Positions 1 to 5,601 of a DNA stretch of 13,576 nt are shown here, piece after piece. The position numbers and the translations under genes are program-made. Numbering within the stretch: the stretch's first letter is position 1; the number at the start of each line of letters is the position of its first letter. A model generated the notes under the pieces. That model was not told the origin of the DNA, searched no databases, and saw only the letters and a program-made list of their open reading frames with translations. Origin of the DNA: Domibacillus sp. (GTDB taxonomy: Bacteria; Bacillota; Bacilli; Bacillales; Domibacillaceae); NCBI GenBank assembly GCA_031177795.1, contig JAPSKG010000034.1, forward strand, positions 1 through 13,576, written 5' to 3'.

Positions 1-295
1 AAAAAAACTGGCATTTAAAATGGTGAAGAATTTGAATAGCTCCTTCAGCAAATGTTTCTGCTTTTTGTGTAGAAAAGGCATAGGGCAGCTCGACTACAAG
101 ATCTGCACCGTTTAAAAGGGCCATTTTCGTCCGTGTCCATTTATCAACAACGGCGGGTTCGCCGCGCTGCAAAAATGAGCCGCTCATTACCGCAATAATT
201 ACGTCCGCATTTGACAAACGCCTCGTTTCATTTATATGGTAGAGGTGTCCGTTATGAAATGGATTGTATTCAACAACAATACCTGCTGCATTCAA
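1..295 (-). CDS. tmcAL: tRNA(Met) cytidine acetate ligase TmcAL (YlbM), N-terminal part
   Basis: Partial gene; the first 98 codons are present and the rest lies beyond the left edge (the family is about 400 residues). TmcAL uses ATP and acetate to acetylate the wobble cytidine of elongator tRNA-Met, which secures accurate AUG decoding. The translated N-terminus contains EYNPFHNGHLYH (about residues 9-20) with the HxGH nucleotidyltransferase motif H14-N15-G16-H17, followed by VMSGSFLQRGEPAVVDKW and ADLVVELPYAFSTQKAE, all typical of YlbM. The start is TTG at 293-295, chosen because GAAAGGA (complement of 304-310) lies 8 nt upstream and the conserved protein begins immediately after it; no ATG fits. 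The gene is divergent from yceD, the arrangement known in Bacillus. Identity is firm; only the extent is limited by the window. Confidence 0.93.
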   Translation of the reverse strand, partial: MNAAGIVVEYNPFHNGHLYHINETRRLSNADVIIAVMSGSFLQRGEPAVVDKWTRTKMALLNGADLVVELPYAFSTQKAETFAEGAIQILHHFKCQFF

Positions 296-329
296 TGGAA
301 AAATCCTTTCGTTTATAGAATATCTTTTT

Positions 330-358
330 ATTTTCAAAGATAGTGAATAAAAAGTCAA
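330..358 (-). promoter_or_regulatory. Candidate promoter for tmcAL
   Basis: On the minus strand a TTGACT -35 element (complement of 353-358) is followed after 17 bp by GAAAAT (complement of 330-335). The -35 is good but the -10 matches the sigma-A consensus at only four of six positions. It sits about 20 bp upstream of the ribosome binding site, which suits a short leader. This is inferred from pattern only. Confidence 0.35.
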
Positions 359-386
359 ACCGGCATTTCACTGTAAAGAAAATATA

Positions 387-415
387 TTGACATTCGATTA
401 AGAGAGGGCTATAAT
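387..415 (+). promoter_or_regulatory. Consensus sigma-A promoter for yceD-rpmF
   Basis: TTGACA at 387-392 and TATAAT at 410-415 are separated by exactly 17 bp, a perfect match to the vegetative sigma-A consensus. Transcription would start near 422, giving a leader of about 20 nt before the GAGGTGAT ribosome binding site of yceD. A perfect promoter fits the high demand for ribosomal protein L32 encoded downstream. Confidence 0.9.
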
Positions 416-441
416 TACTTTTGTTGCCTTGAGGTGATTAA

Positions 442-972
442 ATGAAATGGTCAATAATTCAACTCCAAAAATACCGCGACCGCGGTCTTGAAATCGATGA
501 AAAAGTCGATTTAAGTGAACTGGCTGAACTTGATAATGATATTCGCCGTATTTCTCCTGTACATGTGAAAGGACGGGCCGAAATTCGTCATGATCAAATT
601 GTTTTTAATGTAAGAGCAACCGGTGAAATGATTGTTCCTTGTTCACGAACGCTTGTTGACGTACCTTATTTGTTTGATATTCCTCTTACCGAACGGTTTT
701 TGTTAAAGCCGGAAGAAGAGGGGAACTATGGAGCAGAAGATGTTCATTTGCCGGAAGGAAACGTCATTGATTTCCGTCCGATTTTAAAAGAAGCCATCAT
801 ATTAGAGGTGCCGATGCAAATTTTCAGTGAAGAAGCTGATAAGCATGTTGTTCAGTCAGGGAAAGATTGGGCGTTTTATGAAGATGAAGAAGAGCTTCCT
901 GAAACAGAGAAGCCGGCTGTTGATCCCCGATTGGCAGGACTTCAAAACTTCTTTACGTCTGATAAAGAGTAA
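442..972 (+). CDS. yceD: YceD/YlbN family protein (DUF177), linked to rRNA and L32
   Basis: A 176-residue soluble acidic protein of the DUF177 (YceD) family, whose gene almost always precedes rpmF. Members have been linked to accumulation of 23S rRNA in bacteria and plastids, but the biochemical activity is not settled. Visible family features are the central VPCSRTLVDVPY segment with C67 and the block IDFRPILKEAIILEVPM at about 109-125. An acidic stretch (about 146-157) follows, and the C-terminus DPRLAGLQNFF is typical. The ATG at 442 is supported by GAGGTG (431-436) just upstream. The length is close to B. subtilis YlbN (about 172). It lies 62 bp upstream of rpmF with no terminator between, so the two genes are cotranscribed from the consensus promoter at 387-415. 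Confidence 0.9.
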   Translation: MKWSIIQLQKYRDRGLEIDEKVDLSELAELDNDIRRISPVHVKGRAEIRHDQIVFNVRATGEMIVPCSRTLVDVPYLFDIPLTERFLLKPEEEGNYGAEDVHLPEGNVIDFRPILKEAIILEVPMQIFSEEADKHVVQSGKDWAFYEDEEELPETEKPAVDPRLAGLQNFFTSDKE

Positions 973-1034
973 TCGAGAAGTACAGCTATTCTGGCTTCAT
1001 ATAGTTTTTATTCCTTTAAGGAGGTGTATATCAC

Positions 1035-1208
1035 ATGGCAGTACCTTTTAGAAGAACATCCACTACACGCAAAAACAAACGCCGTACGCACTTTAAATTG
1101 CAAGTGCCTGGTATGGTTTCTTGCCCGAACTGCGGTGAAATGAAACTTGCGCACCGCGTGTGCAAAGAGTGCGGAACATATAAAGGCAAAGAAGTCGTTA
1201 GCAAATAA
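1035..1208 (+). CDS. rpmF: 50S ribosomal protein L32
   Basis: A 57-residue basic protein that is a structural part of the large ribosomal subunit. It begins MAVPFRRTSTTRKNKRR, the standard L32 N-terminus, and contains two CxxC pairs, C30-P-N-C33 and C43-K-E-C46. It is therefore the zinc-binding (C+) form rather than the cysteine-free paralogue some bacilli carry for zinc starvation. The start is fixed by a near-perfect AAGGAGGTG at 1018-1026, 8 nt before the ATG. It follows yceD in the same operon and is followed within 20 bp by a strong intrinsic terminator. The length is normal for the family. Confidence 0.97.
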   Translation: MAVPFRRTSTTRKNKRRTHFKLQVPGMVSCPNCGEMKLAHRVCKECGTYKGKEVVSK

Positions 1209-1224
1209 GACTTTTGAATCTTTC

Positions 1225-1259
1225 AAAAAAGCAGAGAGACCATGGCTCTCTGCTTTTTT
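1225..1259 (+). terminator. Rho-independent terminator after rpmF
   Basis: GCAGAGAG (1231-1238) pairs perfectly with CTCTCTGC (1246-1253) around a 7-nt loop. Six A residues before and six T residues after extend the stem to 14 bp, so it could work in both directions. It ends the yceD-rpmF transcript. Confidence 0.92.
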
Positions 1260-1350
1260 GTGCTTATTTTTTCAAAAGACCATTCAAAAGTTTACAAGTC
1301 AACAAGAAAAGAAAAGCTTTGGAAAACGGTTTTTTCTCTTGAAAACTTCT

Positions 1351-1361
1351 TGGTATATAAT
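1351..1361 (+). promoter_or_regulatory. Candidate -10 region for panE
   Basis: TGGTATATAAT at 1351-1361 contains a perfect TATAAT (1356-1361) and an overlapping extended form TGG-TATATA. No good -35 lies 16-18 bp upstream; TTGAAA at 1339-1344 is too close (11 bp). As panE follows a strong terminator, a promoter in 1260-1400 is expected, and this is the best candidate. The rest of the 1260-1410 spacer shows no gene. Confidence 0.4.
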
Positions 1362-1410
1362 AAAGAAAAAATTTTATAAGCCATGGAAAGCAGCAGAAAG
1401 GAAAAAACAA

Positions 1411-2286
1411 ATGAACATACATATCATAGGCGGTGGGGCAATTGGGCTTTTTTTTGCCGCAGAATGGAGCAAAGAACACTCTGTAACATTGCAGACTAAA
1501 ACTCATTCACAAAAAGTTCTTCTTGAAAGCAATGGGATTTGTGTAAGAGAAAAAAACAGCGAAGCGGTTTATTTTGTTGACTTGGCTGATAAAGCTCCTG
1601 AAAAAACGGATCTTATTGCAGTAGCGGTAAAACAATATCATTTAGCTTTTGTTTTGCCGGAAATTCCGCTTGCTCCGTCTATTCTGTTTATGCAAAACGG
1701 GTTAAGCCATTTAGAGAAAATAAAAACGCTGCCTTATACAAATGTTTATGCGGCTTCTGTTGAACACGGAATTGTAAAAAAAGATAACCGAACAATTCAA
1801 GTAAACGGCCGTAACCAAACAAAGCTTGCTTCTGTAAAAGGCGGAACAAAAGTGATGGCAGATAAATTGCAGGGACAAAACTTTCTTTTTCATTGGATGG
1901 AAGATGCTTACTACATGCTTGTAGATAAACTGGCGGCTAACGCTGTGATCAATCCATTGACTGCACTGCTAAATGTGAAAAACGGGACACTTGCAGAAAA
2001 CAGCTTTTACCGTTCTTTACTTGAAACACTTTGTTTTGAATTTTCACTTGTTTTTCCTTATAAAACAAAAAAAGAAATAACAAGTTCTGTTCTCGGTATT
2101 TGTTTAAAAACTGCTGGAAACGAGTCTTCAATGCTAAAAGATATTAAAACAGGACGCCAAACAGAAATAGATGCGATTGTCGGAGCTCTTTTAAAAGAAG
2201 CAGAAAAGAAAAACGTTTCAATCCCTGCATTTCAGCTTTTATACGAGCTGGTAAAAGGAAAAGAAGCGGAATATAAGGAAAAATAA
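1411..2286 (+). CDS. panE: 2-dehydropantoate 2-reductase (ketopantoate reductase)
   Basis: A 291-residue cytoplasmic NADPH-dependent enzyme that reduces 2-dehydropantoate to pantoate in the pantothenate/coenzyme A pathway. The N-terminal Rossmann motif is IIGGGAIG (residues 5-12). The QNGL motif carries N96. The catalytic lysine is K173 in VDKLAANAVINPLTALLN, and E252 lies in RQTEID near the C-terminus, corresponding to N98, K176 and E256 of the E. coli enzyme. The reading frame stays open upstream into rpmF, but the ATG at 1411 is right: AGAAAGGA at 1395-1402 is 8 nt upstream and the Rossmann strand begins directly after it. This corresponds to B. subtilis YlbQ, which also lies next to the bshC gene. 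In B. subtilis gerR(ylbO) and ylbP lie between rpmF and this gene; both are absent here. Confidence 0.9.
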   Translation: MNIHIIGGGAIGLFFAAEWSKEHSVTLQTKTHSQKVLLESNGICVREKNSEAVYFVDLADKAPEKTDLIAVAVKQYHLAFVLPEIPLAPSILFMQNGLSHLEKIKTLPYTNVYAASVEHGIVKKDNRTIQVNGRNQTKLASVKGGTKVMADKLQGQNFLFHWMEDAYYMLVDKLAANAVINPLTALLNVKNGTLAENSFYRSLLETLCFEFSLVFPYKTKKEITSSVLGICLKTAGNESSMLKDIKTGRQTEIDAIVGALLKEAEKKNVSIPAFQLLYELVKGKEAEYKEK

Positions 2287-2394
2287 TAAAGTTTTTTTGC
2301 TATCAGCTTCTGACTGCTGAACGGACAAAGATTTCAACGAATAAGAATAAAGCTGTGAGAATAGGCACATTATTTTTCCTTTCATTGCATGAGG

Positions 2395-2403
2395 TGGTAT
2401 ACT
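2395..2403 (+). promoter_or_regulatory. Extended -10 promoter upstream of bshC
   Basis: TGGTATACT is an extended -10 element (TG at 2395-2396, TATACT at 2398-2403). At 17 bp upstream there is only a weak TTTCCT (2375-2380), which an extended -10 can tolerate. The start point would be near 2410, about 20 nt before the bshC ribosome binding site AGAAAGGA (2424-2431). The rest of the 2287-2440 spacer shows no gene or clear terminator. Confidence 0.55.
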
Positions 2404-2440
2404 CAAACAAGAAAATTGTGCGAAGAAAGGAAGTACACGT

Positions 2441-4057
2441 ATGGAACAAGCACGTATTTCTGTTCCCGCTTTAAACTTGTTTGCAAAAGAATATATAAGC
2501 GGATCAAAACAAACTGCCCGCTTCTTTGATTATCAGCCTTTTTCGCAGTCTGATTTTAAAGCACGCGTAGAGGAAGTTCAGAAACGTTCTTTTAAACGAA
2601 TGGAACTGGCTGGCATTATTCGTAAGTATATGGAGCTGTATCAAATAACTGAAGAAGTGGAACGGTCGCTGCAAAAACTAACTGATCCTTCTTCTTTAGC
2701 TGTAATCGGCGGCCAGCAAGCTGGTCTTTTAACCGGGCCGCTTTATTCTGTACATAAAATTATTTCCATCATCACGTTGGCAAAAGAACAAGAAGAAAAA
2801 TTAGGCATTCCGGTTGTTCCTATTTTCTGGATTGCCGGGGAAGACCATGATCTCCACGAAATCAATCATGTTTATGTTGAAAAATCTGGACAGCTACAAA
2901 AAGCGGGTTATCCAGAAAGGTTTCTGAAAAAACAGGCCGCTTCTGAAACTGTTTACAATAAACAAACCATGATAGAGTGGGTCACCTCTATTTTTGCGTG
3001 TCTCAAAGAAACACGCTATACAAATCAATTGCTAAAAGACGTTATAAAAGCAGTGAACGAACAAAGCACATTTACAGGGTTTTTTGCCAGTTTAACAGCA
3101 GCACTTTTCTCCAGGTACGGATTGTTATTGATTGATGCCGCTGATCCTGCTCTTCGAGCGCTGGAAGCTCCTTTTTTCAAGCAGCTTATCCTCCAGAACA
3201 ATGAGCTTTCAGCAGCTGTCGCAAAAAATCAAAATCAAATTCGCGAATTGAATTTTCAACCGGTTATTGAAACAAGTGAAAACCCGGCCAATCTTTTTTT
3301 AATTGAAGAGGGCGAACGGCATTTGCTTGAAAAAAGCAACGGTTTATTCATAAGCAAAAGTGGACGAAGCTACACTGAAAATGAACTTTTACAATTGCTT
3401 GAATCTACTCCGGAAGCATTCAGCAATAATGTTGTAACCCGGCCCCTTATGCAGGAATGGCTGTTTCCTACTCTCGCTTTTATTGCAGGACCCGGTGAAA
3501 TTGCTTATTGGGCAGAGCTTCATGAAGCTTTTCATTATTTTCAAATGAAAATGCCGGTTATTGTTCCACGTCTAAATATAACAATTGTAGAGCGGTCTAT
3601 TGCAAGCATTGCTGCTGAAGCAAACTTATCTATTGAAAGCATTATTCAAAATGGGGTTCAAGAAGAAAAAGAGTTATATATTGAATCAATTCGTGATCAA
3701 CATTTGCATGATCTTGTTTCGGAAATGAAACATGACTTAATGAAAAGCTATGAAAAGATAGAAGCACGGGCAGGTGAATTGCACAACGGGTTAAGTGAAA
3801 TCGTGAAAAAAAATAAACAATACCATGAGCGTCAAATTGACTTTTTGATTCAAAAAAGCGATATGATACTTGAACAAACCCACAGTGCCGCTTTGCTGCG
3901 ATACGATCGCCTTGAATCATCTCTTCATCCAGAAGGCCTTCAAGAACGTAAATGGAATATTTATCCGTTTTTGAACAGCTATGGGCCAGATTTGCTCCAT
4001 CAAATGATGAAGCAGTCTTTCCAACATGACGGAAGCCATTATCTTTTGTTTATTTAA
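2441..4057 (+). CDS. bshC: Bacillithiol synthase BshC (putative cysteine ligase)
   Basis: A 538-residue cytoplasmic protein, nearly the same length as B. subtilis BshC (539). BshC is assigned to the last step of bacillithiol synthesis, adding cysteine to glucosaminyl-malate; bacillithiol is the main low-molecular-weight thiol of Bacillus. The Rossmann-like core carries VIGGQQAGLLTGPLYSVHK (about 88-106) and PIFWIAGEDHDLHEINHVYV (about 127-146), the most conserved blocks of the family. A further conserved segment, NNVVTRPLMQEWLFPTLAFI, is followed by AGPGEIAYW (about 349-357). Residues about 425-480 are heptad-rich and match the C-terminal coiled coil. The ATG has AGAAAGGA upstream with suitable spacing. 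It has its own promoter and terminator and seems separate from the downstream division genes. Confidence 0.95.
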   Translation: MEQARISVPALNLFAKEYISGSKQTARFFDYQPFSQSDFKARVEEVQKRSFKRMELAGIIRKYMELYQITEEVERSLQKLTDPSSLAVIGGQQAGLLTGPLYSVHKIISIITLAKEQEEKLGIPVVPIFWIAGEDHDLHEINHVYVEKSGQLQKAGYPERFLKKQAASETVYNKQTMIEWVTSIFACLKETRYTNQLLKDVIKAVNEQSTFTGFFASLTAALFSRYGLLLIDAADPALRALEAPFFKQLILQNNELSAAVAKNQNQIRELNFQPVIETSENPANLFLIEEGERHLLEKSNGLFISKSGRSYTENELLQLLESTPEAFSNNVVTRPLMQEWLFPTLAFIAGPGEIAYWAELHEAFHYFQMKMPVIVPRLNITIVERSIASIAAEANLSIESIIQNGVQEEKELYIESIRDQHLHDLVSEMKHDLMKSYEKIEARAGELHNGLSEIVKKNKQYHERQIDFLIQKSDMILEQTHSAALLRYDRLESSLHPEGLQERKWNIYPFLNSYGPDLLHQMMKQSFQHDGSHYLLFI

Positions 4058-4060
4058 ATG

Positions 4061-4090
4061 AAAGACCTGCCTTTTGGGCAGGCTTTTTTT
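4061..4090 (+). terminator. Rho-independent terminator after bshC
   Basis: CCTGCC (4066-4071) pairs with GGCAGG (4077-4082) around a 5-nt loop. AAAG/CTTT extends the stem past a bulged A, and a run of T ends at 4090. It separates bshC from the rsmH-ftsL-pbpB unit. Confidence 0.88.
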
Positions 4091-4148
4091 AATTAAACAA
4101 AAGGAGTGGATAATAAGAAATCGTTTTTTTATCCTTATCTGAAAGTGG

Positions 4149-4173
4149 TGGTGCAAAATGGGGGGATGTGGTA
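4149..4173 (+). promoter_or_regulatory. Putative MraZ operator (three TGG repeats, 10-bp period)
   Basis: Three direct repeats begin at 4149 (TGGTG), 4159 (TGGGG) and 4169 (TGGTA), each separated by exactly 5 bp. This is the layout of the MraZ binding site described upstream of mraZ in other bacteria, where TGGGN-type repeats 5 bp apart are contacted by an MraZ ring and mediate autorepression of the dcw cluster. It lies at the expected place, between the bshC terminator and rsmH. The third repeat overlaps a possible extended -10 (TGG then TAAAGT, 4169-4177), so binding would block the promoter. No mraZ gene follows in this window. The function is inferred from pattern and position. Confidence 0.65.
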
Positions 4174-4177
4174 AAGT
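4169..4177 (+). promoter_or_regulatory. Possible extended -10 of the rsmH-ftsL-pbpB promoter
   Basis: TGGTAAAGT (TG at 4169-4170, TAAAGT at 4172-4177, four of six matches) overlaps the last operator repeat. No clear -35 is present 17 bp upstream. A start near 4184 would leave a leader of about 108 nt before rsmH. An alternative is TTGAAA (4241-4246) with TTTAAA 18 bp downstream (4265-4270). A promoter is needed here because bshC ends in a strong terminator, but which element serves is uncertain. Confidence 0.35.
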
Positions 4178-4194
4178 TAGTTTAGAAAGCATGA

Positions 4195-4269
4195 AGGCAT
4201 CTTGTTTTTAAGGTTGCCTGCTGCGAAAAAGTGAAAACAATTGAAAATAAAACAGCTTTTGATTTTTAA
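4195..4269 (+). pseudogene. Possible C-terminal remnant of mraZ
   Basis: A short open frame from 4195, just after an in-frame TGA, ends at TAA 4267-4269. Its last residues read VKTIENKTAFDF then stop. From memory, B. subtilis MraZ ends AEIAENMIGFDI, so the tail shares EN and FD at matching distances from the stop. It sits 22 bp before the rsmH ATG, where the mraZ 3' end belongs. The similarity is only a few residues and could be chance. The frame lacks a start with a ribosome binding site and has no MraZ-like sequence further upstream, so it would be a deletion relic, not a working gene. Confidence 0.25.
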
Positions 4270-4291
4270 ATGTGATTGGACTGATAAGAAA

Positions 4292-5239
4292 ATGGAATTT
4301 AATCATACGACCGTATTGCTGCATGAAACGGTCGACGGGCTTAATATTCACCCTGAAGGCATTTACGTAGACTGCACGCTGGGTGGAGCCGGACACAGTG
4401 AATATTTACTTTCCCAGCTAGGGCCCAAAGGGAAATTGTATGCATTTGATCAAGATGATACGGCAATTGCACATGCAAAAAAACGGCTTGAACCGTTTGC
4501 TGACCGTGTCGTTTTTATAAAAAGCAATTTTGAGCACTTGAAAAAAGAGTTACATGAAAGAGGCATAACAGGAATTGATGGTGTTTTGTACGATTTAGGC
4601 GTTTCTTCGCCACAGCTTGATACACCGGATCGCGGGTTCAGCTATCACCATGATGCACCGCTTGATATGCGAATGGATAAAAGTGCGGATTTATCTGCAT
4701 ATGAGGTGGTTAATAACTGGCCTTTTGAACAACTTGTCCGCATTTTTTTTAAGTATGGAGAAGAAAAGTTTTCAAAGCAGATTGCACGTAAAATTGAAGC
4801 AGCACGTGAAAAGCAGCCAATTGAAACAACGGGCGAGTTAACGGAATTGATTAAAGAAGCGATACCAGCTCCGGCAAGACGAAAAGGCGGCCACCCTGCA
4901 AAACGTGTTTTTCAAGCTATCCGCATTGCAGTAAATGATGAGCTCGGGGTTTTTGAGCGTTCGCTTCATGATGCAATTGATCTTTTAAATGTAGGCGGCA
5001 GAATTAGTGTTATTACGTTTCATTCATTAGAAGACCGGATTTGTAAAACGGTTTTTAAAGAAGCTTCAACCGGTCCTGAACTTCCGCCCGGGCTGCCAGT
5101 TATCCCGGAAGAATATGAGCCGGTATTGAAATTAGTCACTAGAAAACCAATTGTGCCGTCTGAACAGGAGTTAGAAGCAAACAATCGAGCGAGATCGGCT
5201 AAACTTCGTGTAGCAGAAAAAAGAAAAGGAACCGTTTAG
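4292..5239 (+). CDS. rsmH: 16S rRNA (cytosine1402-N4)-methyltransferase RsmH (MraW)
   Basis: A 315-residue SAM-dependent enzyme that methylates N4 of C1402 in the 16S rRNA decoding centre; B. subtilis RsmH is about 311. The SAM-binding motif is DCTLGGAGHS (27-36). Other family blocks are LYDLGVSSPQLD (99-110), RGFSYHHDAPLDMRMD (about 114-129), ITFHSLEDR (241-249) and the C-terminal NNRARSAKLRVAEK (297-310). The frame is open upstream to a TTG at 4241, but the ATG at 4292 gives MEFNHTTVLLHETVDGL, the usual start of the family. Its ribosome binding site is poor: GGACTGAT at 4278-4285 is the only candidate. The gene follows the operator-like repeats and directly precedes ftsL, whose ribosome binding site overlaps this stop codon. 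mraZ, normally just upstream, is missing. Confidence 0.95.
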   Translation: MEFNHTTVLLHETVDGLNIHPEGIYVDCTLGGAGHSEYLLSQLGPKGKLYAFDQDDTAIAHAKKRLEPFADRVVFIKSNFEHLKKELHERGITGIDGVLYDLGVSSPQLDTPDRGFSYHHDAPLDMRMDKSADLSAYEVVNNWPFEQLVRIFFKYGEEKFSKQIARKIEAAREKQPIETTGELTELIKEAIPAPARRKGGHPAKRVFQAIRIAVNDELGVFERSLHDAIDLLNVGGRISVITFHSLEDRICKTVFKEASTGPELPPGLPVIPEEYEPVLKLVTRKPIVPSEQELEANNRARSAKLRVAEKRKGTV

Positions 5240-5250
5240 GAGGGAGTAAA

Positions 5251-5601
5251 ATGAATAATACAGCGAAAAAGCCACTCATTGAGCAACCAAAAACGGCAAC
5301 TATTAAGCAGCGAAGAGTGGTCAAGCAGTTTTTCACTCCGGGAGAAAAAGTTTTATTTCTTGTTTTTGTTTTAATGGTTTGCTTTATAAGTGCAAAGTTG
5401 ATTGCCACGCAAGCAGCTATTTACGAAACAAACAAGCAAATTCAAGACATGGAAGTGAAAATTCAAGAGCAGGAAAAAGTAAATCGTGATCTGGAAGCCC
5501 AAATTAGTGAAGAAAGCACATATGAAAAAATTTGGGAGCGTGCTAAAGCAATGGGTCTTGATTTAAGTGATCAAAACATTAAGGTTGTTGAACCAAAATG
5601 A
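5251..5601 (+). CDS. ftsL: Cell division protein FtsL
   Basis: A 116-residue bitopic membrane protein of the divisome that with DivIC/FtsB and DivIB/FtsQ controls the septal synthase FtsW-PBP2B. It has a basic cytoplasmic tail (1-32), one transmembrane segment (about 33-53, KVLFLVFVLMVCFISAKLIA) and an external coiled coil (about 57-90), then a short conserved YEKIWERAKAMGLDL segment. The sequence is poorly conserved in the family, so topology, size and position between rsmH and pbpB carry the call. AGGAGGGAG (5238-5246) overlaps the rsmH stop and gives a strong ribosome binding site. Its TGA overlaps the pbpB ATG by 4 bp, which suggests coupled translation. Confidence 0.93.
   Translation: MNNTAKKPLIEQPKTATIKQRRVVKQFFTPGEKVLFLVFVLMVCFISAKLIATQAAIYETNKQIQDMEVKIQEQEKVNRDLEAQISEESTYEKIWERAKAMGLDLSDQNIKVVEPK

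Noticed and set aside
1147..1410. Upstream extension of the panE frame into rpmF, giving a 379-residue protein.
   Set aside because: It would overlap rpmF and run through a strong terminator; the NADPH-binding strand begins at the ATG at 1411, which has a good ribosome binding site.
1264..1506. Open frames on the minus strand of about 60-100 codons throughout the cluster.
   Set aside because: They overlap well-recognised genes, show no family resemblance and are explained as shadow frames of AT-rich coding sequence.
2290..2345. Hairpin-like TCAGC/GCTGA inverted repeat after panE, considered as a terminator.
   Set aside because: The stem is only about 5 bp with an 8-nt loop, and no T-run follows on either strand.
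4105..4140. AT-rich imperfect inverted repeat GGATAA/TTATCC before the operator.
   Set aside because: Only 6 bp pair well and the rest is low-complexity A/T; no T-run or known site follows.
4191..4211. Six-codon frame MKASCF after the operator, considered as a leader peptide or mraZ start.
   Set aside because: It has no strong ribosome binding site, no regulatory codon bias and no resemblance to the MraZ N-terminus.
4241..4291. TTG start for rsmH adding 17 residues.
   Set aside because: The extra residues do not resemble the family, no ribosome binding site precedes it, and the ATG at 4292 begins exactly where RsmH proteins usually do.
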